Translations under genes and position numbers: made by a program
Assembly (NCBI GenBank): GCA_030374765.1
Contig: JARGXX010000068.1
Location: 3,534,001 to 3,598,000, forward strand
Direction of reading: 5' to 3'
From: Agarophyton chilense
Lineage: Eukaryota > Rhodophyta > Florideophyceae > Gracilariales > Gracilariaceae
DNA: 64,000 nt
Notes under the pieces: model-generated
What the model was told of the DNA's origin: nothing
The model's input: the letters and a program-made list of their open reading frames with translations, nothing else
The model's database searches: none
In this document: piece by piece, positions 34,566 through 43,419 of the stretch
Layout of the letters: each line of letters starts with the position of its first letter
Numbering within the stretch: position 1 is the stretch's first letter

Positions 34566-35863
34566 CAGTGCGTTTCAAAAACATATCCCTTTACAGAAAC
34601 TGCGCCAAAAAGGCATTTCACGTACTGTAGAGCACATTTCACAACAAATGAAAACCACTAAGTCAATAACACTGTTTCAAAAGTATATCCTTTATACAAT
34701 CATTAGCTCAATTATGGCTCGTGGCGCACCTCTGACACGCTCTGAACAGCTGGAAATCATGGCATTAGTAGTTCAGGGTATGATTTCAGCAGAGATAGCC
34801 CGAAAACTCAAGCGCAGCCCAAACACAATCAGCGACTTCATCAAAAACCCCGCTACATACGGAACAAAGCGTTCAACCGGCCGTCCTACGTCATTATCCC
34901 CGTCCGATAAGCGTGGAATTAAGCGATAACTATGCTGTAACACTTCATCTTGCGGAATAATTGTCAAAAATCTAAATTTGCCTGTATCAAGATCTACAAT
35001 ATGACGTGAAGTCAACCGTCAAAATTTGTTCAAGTACACAAAAATGAGGAAAACTTTTTTTTAAAAGATATTCACAAGAAGAATCGAGTTGAATGGTGTG
35101 CTCAAAAGGCTTATTGGAAAACGCAATGGAATAATGTTATCTTTTCCGAAGAAAAAAAGTTTAACCTTGATGGTCCAGATTGATATAATTTGTATTGGCA
35201 TGATCTACGAAAAGAAAAGAAAGAATTTGTGACCAGGAACTCAGGAGGCGCATCAGTAATGGTTTGGGCTGGAATCTCTACGAAAGGAGCAACTGATATG
35301 GCTTTTGTTGAAACTACAATGAACTCGGAGAAGTATGCTGAGGTTCTAGAAAACTATCTTTTACCTTTTGCATACTGTATTCACGGAGAAGAATTCATTT
35401 TTCAGCAAGATAATGCACCTGTGCATAAGTCTAATTCTATGAAACAGTGGTTCAATAGTCTAAATATGTCGGTTATGGAATGGCCTGCGCGCTCTCCTGA
35501 CCTCAACCCTATCGAAAACATTTCGGGAATGTTGGCTAGAATGGTTCATGGGCAAGGAAGACCATTTGATACAGCTTTTGATCTAAAAAATTGTATCAAA
35601 GATTGCTGGGAAAAGAGTGACTGAAATTCTATCAATCCTTTTATAGAATCAATTCCAAAGCGTTGTATAAGTGTTATACAGGCTAAAGGAGCAAAAATAA
35701 ACTACTGAACTCGCGTTAGAATAAAAAGGATGCAATAAAGGTTATGTTTTTGAAACAGTTTTTTCACTTGAAAAATTTTCACACTGATTTTGTTAGTTTT
35801 ACTGTAGCCAAAACGTCGATTTTTGGATATTTTGCGCGAGGGATATGATTTTGAAACAGACTT
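34566..35863 (+). mobile_element. Tc1/mariner-type transposon, copy B (1298 bp)
   Basis: Terminal repeats are as in copy A (CAGTGCGTTTC start, CAGACTT end). The left flank is TA (34564-34565), but the right flank is CA (35864-35865), so the target duplication is imperfect. The transposase is on the plus strand. Confidence 0.85.
34648..35624 (+). pseudogene. Tc1-type transposase, copy B (nonsense and frameshift)
   Basis: The N-terminal part (34648-34929) has the IARKLKRSPNTI and GRPTSLSP helix-turn-helix motifs and ends at a TAA after KRGIKR. The catalytic part (35190-35624) has VMVWAGIST, FQQDNAPVHKS and RSPDLNPIE (DD34E). A TGA interrupts the stretch just before 35190, and the two parts are out of frame. 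Copies C and D share the same TAA and TGA. The enzyme is dead; movement would need a helper transposase. Confidence 0.8.
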
Positions 35864-36661
35864 CATGCGGTAACTTTGGCTTCTCAAAGTTGACGTTGTT
35901 ATGTGTGTCCGTGTCGCTCCTCTCTCCTTCATGGACGCTGCTTCTGCTGCCGCCTCTGCGCACTTGCACACGCACCGCGCGCTGTGGGCGCCGCGCGCAG
36001 CCGCGCGCCCCGCCTTATCGACGTCGTCGTCCTCCTCTACTTCTGCCTCTGCCTCTGCAGCTGCTACTGCCGCTGCCATTGGCGCTGTGGCCGCCGCCGC
36101 CGCCACCGTCGCGGCTGCGCGCGCTGACGCACTGTCACTGCGTCGTGCGCGCGTCGACGTGGCCGTGCAGACGGCCGCGACGGCGTCGCAGCGGCGACAG
36201 GGTGCCAAGGAACCACAAGAAGAAGACGACGACGATGATGATAATGATGATGAAGAAGACGATGACTCCGCGCTGTATCTGCGGCGGCATCTGTGACACA
36301 AGAGTGACCGTCAGATGAAGCAGCAGCAGCAGCGCATGGCTGAGATGGGCGACGGCGTCGGCGGCGGAGGCGGCGGCGCCGCGTGCTGGTGTCGCTTTCG
36401 ACATTGTGTTGCGGAGAAAAGTAGACAATCTATTTTCGGACAAGCCTTCAAAACGCGTTCACGCCACGCACCCTCTTCCGCCTCATACAACGCCAACGTA
36501 TCCACCAAATGCGCGAACTTCAATGTATCAGCCACCATCATATGATAATCCGGTGCAACCCCGCGTCCCAAACTGGTCGGGTGTAGTGGCCCCTCCCATA
36601 ATATACTAAAGGCCTTCCCGTGAACCACTATCCGCCCCAAAACGTTGTGGCACCATCGCAA
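35864..36661 (-). other. segment Y: GC-rich, repeat-coding stretch with ORFs on both strands
   Basis: The sequence is strikingly GC-rich and trinucleotide-biased next to AT-rich transposon sequence. Minus-strand candidates are a 116-codon ORF (36311-36661, non-repetitive then Pro-rich), a 102-codon ORF (36135-36443) with a long Ile/Val-rich hydrophobic run, and a 199-codon Ser/Ala-rich ORF (35702-36301) that runs into the Tc1. Plus-strand candidates include an Ala-rich 131-codon ORF (35901-36296) with an Asp/Glu tail. Their number reflects base composition, and I cannot tell which, if any, is a gene. Confidence 0.4.
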
Positions 36662-37932
36662 TTTGGACTAACCCAAAACGTCGCTTTGGTGCCGTTAACC
36701 AGAGCATCAGATCTCCTCCATATCCCCCAAATTAAGGCCAACCACTGGGCCGCCCCGACTTGTCCCTGATGAAGCGGCTTTGAAATACGGGGAACTAACC
36801 TGAAAAACAAACCTTCCTTCGAAACTTTCCTTCGGAGATCACTGTAACAGTTTTGTGCAAGGATGCCACTCATAGCTGATGCAGTTTTGACTGTTGCTAA
36901 TGCAAAGCAGATGTGCTTTACTCCTCCGTCTGTTTCTTGGTTTTGTGGGCACTGGGCCTGCTTGATCGCCGAAACGCCATTCGCTCCCGTAGCAGGCGAA
37001 CTCGGCCGCACGCAAACACCAACTCTCTGCAAAGCCAGGGTTTGGTGTGTCGATCAGTGCAGGAAGCAGGTTTCGAAAACGAACAAAAACGTGGACCTTA
37101 GAAAACAAGAGTTGGACAGCGATCAACATCCTCATCGCAAATCTTTGGAATATGGGGCACTTGCAATTGATCCGAACTTCCTTGAGGCGAGCGGCCTGTT
37201 TTTATATTTCGGTTTTGGTGTGTGATTTGCAAGCCAGATTGCTAGGGCATTCCAAGGAGAAGCGCTAAAATAGCAGCAAACGGTGTCACTGATCCCATCA
37301 GCTATAATGGGAACCTTCGGTTGCTTGGGATGCGGTGGCAATCCATCCAGCTCAGCCACCCTTACAACACCATTGTTTGGCCAGGCGTGAGTGGTTTTTT
37401 GGGCGGCTCTCAGCTTGATGGGTACTCTTTGTTCCGAGGCCTCACGCCGCCAGTTCACTTCGGCTTTGGAAACGGCTATGGCGCGACCTCGACGCCAAAT
37501 CTTGGTGAGCAGGCGGCAAACGTGGGCTACTTGCAGAAAAGAATACGCAGCTTCGGTGGTCGTTTTATTATGGCATCTACTTTAGCTCTCGGCTACGATG
37601 GGGTAATTCAATTCATGAGGCTTCTGTGTAAGCAGCATCTGGATCATTTAACAAGAGTTCTCGCTGCGAAGTGTACGTCTTAACAAGATCAAACTTTTCG
37701 AACTTTCAACGATGCCTGTAAATCTGCAAGCTGGTCCTTGAATTAAATTCCCTTCGGATCTGCGTTGGAATACGAATGGCGCTGGTCACGAGCAGCTGAA
37801 ATGGATCGAAGATCCACCTCGAGGCGACACTTTTTTGCTCACGGTAGAGTGTTTGCGACGTTTTACGCTTCTCTACTAGTTCATGACCAATTAAATAAGC
37901 CGAGATTTGTATTTACCTTAGAACTCAGCATC
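36625..37932. other. spacer of the inverted repeat, unrecognised ORFs
   Basis: Overlapping ORFs of 70-134 codons occur on both strands (for example minus 36839-37135, minus 37132-37458, plus 37321-37683). They have balanced composition but no motif I can name. It may contain a decayed gene or the end of the Harbinger-like element. Confidence 0.3.
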
Positions 37933-38788
37933 CTAGGCGCGAAACGGATGCCATTTCACGTGTATTTTGGTCAAACCAACGGCCAGGTGAAAAAAGTTGT
38001 AATAGTATTCCTTTTTCCAGCGGTATTTCGACGAAACGACCGACCACAAAGAGCAACAACGCCCGGAAAAGTTCTCGACGATGATTCTGTCACTCGACAT
38101 ATCTCGATTATGGCCTCGTTCTAGAGCAATTAAGCTGCTATTTCGGGTTTTCTTTTTTGGATGAATTGCACCTACCATTTCAATGATCCTCTGATACCCT
38201 TTGTCTAGAAGAATTGCCCAGCTATGAGGGTATGTTTTAGAGTGGAACCCTTCATCCAAAATTTCTTTTGCCTGATCCGATTTTTTAACGCATTTCTGTG
38301 ATGTTCCAAATTCTTGGGGAAAAAAATAAATGTCCGCAAGTGACCCGGGCATAAGTTTTGTGCAGTTTGTTGCTTATCAATTCGGAAAAACACTAACTTC
38401 AACCTTAAAGCCATACAGTTTGTGGTTGTCACTGTAGTTTAATTTGGCTTCTTGTATATTTCCAGAAGGTTTATTCGTTTGTTGAAAAGTAACATCAGTA
38501 GCATACAGAGCGTACGAATAAAATTTGAATGGTTGATTCTTTTCATGCAAAAGCTCGATAGTATACTTCTTCGTCATTTTATCCACAAAATGTCCATAAC
38601 AATGCTCTGAAAATAATTTAACGAACAAAATGATCAATTTTTCAAAAGTAAGCATTACCCCGAATATTACCGACATTTAGTTACATTGAACGGCATGTTT
38701 TAGAACTGATGATAGTGTCATAAAGAACACATCTTTTGCGCCATACTTACAGTTTCTACCTCGCCCAAAATTCCATTTTTTTTATATA
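37933..38788 (-). pseudogene. Harbinger-like transposase, DDE_4 catalytic part, broken
   Basis: Reading leftwards from the Tc1 border: GRGRNCKYGAKDVFFMTL (after an indel in an A-run), then FGVMLTFEKLI, YATDVTFQQTNKPSGN (first Asp), HKLYGFKVEVSVFPN, PGSLADIYFF (second Asp), a LLDKGYQRI motif and SSDRIIVENFSGR (Glu), then KYRW. These are landmarks of DDE_Tnp_4 enzymes (Harbinger/ISL2EU-like). All lie in one frame after the A-run, interrupted by stops near 38380 and 38677. The acidic triad is kept, but the gene is dead. Confidence 0.7.
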
Positions 38789-40087
38789 ATGTCTGTTTCA
38801 AAATCATATCCCTCGCGCAAATTTTCCAAAAATCGACGTTTTGGCTACAGTAAAACTAACAAAATCAGTGTGAAAAAATATTTAAGTGAAAAAACTGTTT
38901 CAAAAACATAACCTTTATTGCATCCTTTTTATTGTAACGCGCGTTCAGTAGTTTGTTTTTGCTCCTCTAGCCTGTATAACACTTATAAAACGCTTTGGCA
39001 TTGATTCTGTAAAAGGATTGATAGCATTACAGTCAATCTTTTCCCAGAAATCTTTGATACAATTTTTTAGATCTAAAACTGTATCAAATTGCCTTTCTTG
39101 CCCATAAACCATTCGGTCCAACATTCCCGAAATGTTTTCGATAGGGTTGAGGTCAGGAGAGCGCGCAGGCCATTCCATAACCGACATATTTAGACTATTG
39201 AACCACTGTTTCATAGAATTAGACTTATGCACAGGTGCATTATCTTGCTGGAAAATGAATTCTTCTCCGTGAATACAGTATGCAAAAGGTAAAAGATAGT
39301 TTTCTAGAACCTCAGCATACTTCTCAGAGTTCATTGTAGTTTCAACAAAAGCCATATCAGTTGCTCCTTTCGTAGAGATTCCAGCCCAAACCATTACTGA
39401 TGCGCCTCCTGAATTCCTGGTCACAAATTCTTTCTTTTCTTTTCGTAGATCATGCCAATACAAATTATATCAATCTGGACCATCAAGGTTAAACTTTTTT
39501 TCTTCGGAAAAGATAACATTATTCCATTGCGTTTTCCAATAAGCCTTTTGAGCACACCATTCAACTCGATTCTTCTTGTGAATATCTTTTAAAAAAAAGT
39601 TTTCCTCATTTTTGTGTACTTGAACAAATTTTGACGGTTGACTTCACGTCATATTGTAGATCTTGATACAGGCAAATTTAGATTTTTGACAATTATTCCG
39701 CAAGATGAAGTGTTACAGCATAGTTATCGCTTAATTCCACGCTTATCGGACGGGGATAATGACGTAGGACGGCCGGTTGAACGCTTTGTTCCGTATGTAG
39801 CGGGGTTTTTGATGAAGTCGCTGATTGTGTTTGGGCTGCGCTTGAGTTTTCGGGCTATATCTGCTGAAATCATACCCTGAACTACTAATGCCATGATTTC
39901 CAGTTGTTCAGAGCGTGTCAGAGGTGCGCCACGAGCCATAATTGAGCTAATGATTGTATAAAGGATATACTTTTGAAACAGTGTTATTGACTTAGTGGTT
40001 TTCATTTGTTGTGAAATGTGCTCTACAGTACGTGAAATGCCTTTTTGGCGCAGTTTCTGTAAAGGGATATGTTTTTGAAACGCACTG
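38789..40087 (-). mobile_element. Tc1/mariner-type transposon, copy D (1299 bp)
   Basis: The left end (ATGTCTGTTTC after TA at 38787-38788) borders the Harbinger-like gene; the right end (GCACTG then TA at 40088-40089) borders X'. The left half carries variants found in copy A but not in B or C (for example the QFDTV string and the sequence around 38960-39060). The right half matches copy B. It is a hybrid. Confidence 0.85.
38945..40005 (-). pseudogene. Tc1-type transposase, copy D
   Basis: It has the same layout as copy B: helix-turn-helix part (39724-40005) ending at the shared TAA, and catalytic part (38945-39463) preceded by the shared TGA. The C-terminal part is longer than in B and C because the stop after the CWEK string is absent here; it continues to a natural end near 38945. 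DD34E residues are kept. Confidence 0.8.
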
Positions 40088-41290
40088 TATGGCTATCTAT
40101 TTGTTGATCAACTGTTACATTATTTGTTTCAAACCAAATGGTTGCTTTTGTCGGACTTTTCAAGAACAACAAGTGGTTTTCAGTAAATAGGCCATTTTAT
40201 TTGAATATCGTTATTTCAAAACCAATTTGTAACTTAGTTTACTGAGAACAAATTTTTTTGGAATTCACTCAGCTTTTGTGATATGACTTTTTATTTGCGT
40301 AATTCGGCATTATTGGTTTTACAGACTTAGTGCGCGAAATCCAATTAAACCCACCCCCCAGTTTGTTGATGTACAGTGGGCGTCAATAAGACCATGTACC
40401 TTTTTGTGTTTCACATTCAAATAGAACGAGTAGAGTGAAGGAGGCGAAAATAGATATAAAACATTCAATAAAAAGAACCCCTCCAGTTTAAACACACTGA
40501 GAATTCTCGAGATATGCTTAAAACACTGTTTCACGGGAAGGCCTTTAGTATATTATGGGAGGGGCCACTACACCCGACCAGTTTGGGACGCGGGGTTGCA
40601 CCGGATTATCATATGATGGTGGCTGATACATTGAAGTTCGCGCATTTGGTGGATACGTTGGCGTTGTATGAGGCGGAAGAGGGTGCGTGGCGTGAACGCG
40701 TTTTGAAGGCTTGTCCGAAAATAGATTGTCTACTTTTCTCCGCAACACAATGTCGAAAGCGACACCAGCACGCGGCGCCGCCGCCTCCGCCGCCGACGCC
40801 GTCGCCCATCTCAGCCATGCGCTGCTGCTGCTGCTTCATCTGACGGTCACTCTTGTGTCACAGATGCCGCCGCAGATACAGCGCGGAGTCATCGTCTTCT
40901 TCATCATCATTATCATCATCGTCGTCGTCTTCTTCTTGTGGTTCCTTGGCACCCTGTCGCCGCTGCGACGCCGTCGCGGCCGTCTGCACGGCCACGTCGA
41001 CGCGCGCACGACGCAGTGACAGTGCGTCAGCGCGCGCAGCCGCGACGGTGGCGGCGGCGGCGGCCACAGCGCCAATGGCAGCGGCAGTAGCAGCTGCAGA
41101 GGCAGAGGCAGAAGTAGAGGAGGACGACGACGTCGATAAGGCGGGGCGCGCGGCTGCGCGCGGCGCCCACAGCGCGCGGTGCGTGTGCAAGTGCGCAGAG
41201 GCGGCAGCAGAAGCAGCGTCCATGAAGGAGAGAGGAGCGACACGGACACACATAACAACGTCAACTTTGAGAAGCCAAAGTTACCGCATG
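40088..41290 (-). repeat. inverted copies X' and Y' joined head to tail
   Basis: X' (40088-40532) is the inverse of 34121-34565 and Y' (40530-41290) is the inverse of 35864-36624. On the left locus X and Y are separated by Tc1 B, with their outer ends facing away. Here those outer ends are fused at 40530-40532, sharing three bases (TTC here, GAA on the other strand). The 109-codon plus-strand ORF at 40514-40843 is created by this fusion and is not an independent gene. Confidence 0.9.
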
Positions 41291-42588
41291 AAGTCTGTTT
41301 CAAAATCATATCCCTCGCGCAAAATATCCAAAAATCGACGTTTTGGCTACAGTAAAACTAACAAAATCAGTGTGAAAATTTTTCAAGTGAAAAAACTGTT
41401 TCAAAAACATAACCTTTATTGCATCCTTTTTATTCTAACGCGAGTTCAGTAGTTTATTTTTGCTCCTTTAGCCTGTATAACACCTATACAACGCTTTGGA
41501 ATTGATTCTATAAAAGGATTGATAGAATTTCAGTCACTCTTTTCCCAGCAATCTTTGATACAATTTTTTAGATCAAAAGCTGTATCAAATGGTCTTCCTT
41601 GCCCATGAACCATTCTAGCCAACATTCCCGAAATGTTTTCGATAGGGTTGAGGTCAGGAGAGCGCGCAGGCCATTCCATAACCGACATATTTAGACTATT
41701 GAACCACTGTTTCATAGAATTAGACTTATGCACAGGTGCATTATCTTGCTGGAAAATGAATTCTTCTCCGTGAATACAGTATGCAAAAGGTAAAAGATAG
41801 TTTTCTAGAACCTCAGCATACTTCTCAGAGTTCATTGTAGTTTCAACAAAAGCCATATCAGTTGCTCCTTTCGTAGAGATTCCAGCCCAAACCATTACTG
41901 ATGCGCCTCCTGAATTCCTGGTCACAAATTCTTTCTTTTCTTTTCGTAGATCATGCCAATACAAATTATATCAATCTGGACCATCAAGGTTAAACTTTTT
42001 TTCTTCGGAAAAGATAACATTATTCCATTGCGTTTTCCAATAAGCCTTTTGAGCACACCATTCAACTCGATTCTTCTTGTGAATATCTTTTAAAAAAAAG
42101 TTTTCCTCATTTTTGTGTACTTGAACAAATTTTGACGGTTGACTTCACGTCATATTGTAGATCTTGATACAGGCAAATTTAGATTTTTGACAATTATTCC
42201 GCAAGATGAAGTGTTACAGCATAGTTATCGCTTAATTCCACGCTTATCGGACGGGGATAATGACGTAGGACGGCCGGTTGAACGCTTTGTTCCGTATGTA
42301 GCGGGGTTTTTGATGAAGTCGCTGATTGTGTTTGGGCTGCGCTTGAGTTTTCGGGCTATATCTGCTGAAATCATACCCTGAACTACTAATGCCATGATTT
42401 CCAGTTGTTCAGAGCGTGTCAGAGGTGCGCCACGAGCCATAATTGAGCTAATGATTGTATAAAGGATATACTTTTGAAACAGTGTTATTGACTTAGCGGT
42501 TTTTATTTGTTGTGAAATGTGCTCTACAGTACGTGAAATGCCTTTTTGGCGCAGTTTCTGTAAAGGGATATGTTTTTGAAACGCACTG
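41291..42588 (-). mobile_element. Tc1/mariner-type transposon, copy C (1298 bp)
   Basis: The left end borders Y' (flank TG), and the right end borders the Harbinger-like N-terminal part with TA at 42589-42590. The left half matches copy B, including the early stop after CWEKSD. The right end has its own variants (a KTAKS string where B and D have KTTKS). It is a hybrid complementary to copy D. Confidence 0.85.
41530..42506 (-). pseudogene. Tc1-type transposase, copy C
   Basis: The helix-turn-helix part ends at the shared TAA (42225-42227). The catalytic part is 41530-41964, preceded by the shared TGA. The DD34E motif is kept (FQQDNAPVHKS, LNPIE). It is inactive for the same reasons as copy B. 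Confidence 0.8.
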
Positions 42589-42824
42589 TACATATCAATA
42601 TATCCAGAGTTTTGTTGGAATTCAACATTAGTAAAGTTTGTCATACTTAATATGCTTTGATTACCATTTTTTTCGTAGAATGAATCATATACGGGAAAAA
42701 CGCTGTGTTCTTCTTCCTCAGTGCTCTCTGCAGTTTTGTACTTTTCAATTTCAGCACTTTTCTTGGCGGCTTTATCAGCTAGCATTTGCAGGGCAGCGGT
42801 GGTCTTATCGGGACTCAGTACCAT
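42589..42824 (-). pseudogene. Harbinger-like transposase, N-terminal part
   Basis: The ATG at 42824 opens a Lys/Glu-rich N-terminus with a helical KKSAEIEKYKTAE segment. It continues to SILSMTNFTNVEFQQ just before the Tc1 border. The frame fuses by chance into the Tc1 transposase frame of copy C, giving an artificial 211-codon ORF. Identification rests on continuity with the DDE part beyond the insertion. Confidence 0.55.
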
Positions 42825-43419
42825 GATGAAGCGAAAGAATACAAGTCTTGAGATTGGCATCTCTGAAAAAGACTCTCTGTCTCTGTCAATGACTGTGTTT
42901 GATTGGGTTCAGAGTGTTTTGGCAACGATTCGTTTCGCGCCCTTTTTTGAATATCTGTTGAAAACATGTTTAGATAGTTTTCTGTTCTGTTTTCTGGAAA
43001 TGCTTTGGTAACTGTTCTGCGACAGCTTTTCTTCTAATTACAGTACCTCACTTTAAATTGTTTTGGTCAACTAATTTGGAAGTCAATAACTGACAGAAAG
43101 GTCTACTGTAGCATGTGTGACAAGAGCGACATGCGTTAAAATGGACGGTTGGCGCGATTTTAAATTCGAGTAGTGTATGAGGCCCCCGGTCCTATAGACA
43201 CTAGGTGAGGGATCGTTCCGGCCTGAGCAAGCTCCAGATTGGTTGATTGGCCTTTCGTTTATTTCTACGCGTCTCTCTGGCTACAGTACCTTCGTAGCTC
43301 TAGCACTTGATACTTGTCAACTCTCCCTGCCAGAGCTGAAAGTGATCACCGACGAGACTATCTCGGTTTTATTTTCTGACGCTTTAGACACAGATACGGA
43401 GCTTATCGCGCCTCTCAGT
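42825..43419. other. intergenic, left edge of the gene island
   Basis: No ORF with recognisable content is seen. It marks the transition from transposon sequence to the gene island and should hold the 3' end signals of the thioredoxin/TPR gene. Confidence 0.4.

Larger units (their letters stand above)
34121..36624 (+). repeat. left arm of inverted repeat: segment X, Tc1 copy B, segment Y
   Basis: X (34121-34565) reappears inverted at 40088-40532, Tc1 B (34566-35863) matches inverted copies D and C, and Y (35864-36624) reappears inverted at 40530-41290. X and Y look identical to their inverted partners by eye. B differs from C and D by scattered bases. The order on the right is permuted (D, X', Y', C), so this is not a simple palindrome. 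Confidence 0.9.
37933..42824 (-). mobile_element. Harbinger-like (DDE_4) transposon remnant, split by the Tc1/X/Y insertion
   Basis: The N-terminal part of one transposase lies at 42589-42824 and its remainder at 37933-38788, both on the minus strand. A 3.8-kb block (38789-42588) separates them. The block is bounded by TA on both sides (38787-38788 and 42589-42590), as expected for a Tc1 insertion. Terminal repeats of the outer element were not found. Confidence 0.65.

Noticed and set aside
40514-40843. 109-codon plus-strand ORF in the right repeat
   Set aside because: Its start comes from X' and the rest from Y'; it is created by the fusion joint.
34121-42588. Simple palindrome or assembly duplication
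   Set aside because: The order is permuted and the Tc1 copies differ at scattered bases in a pattern that fits recombination, so a plain assembly duplicate is unlikely, though long reads are needed to exclude it.
42225-42860. 211-codon minus-strand ORF as a single protein
   Set aside because: It is an accidental read-through of the Harbinger-like N-terminus into the Tc1 transposase across the insertion border.
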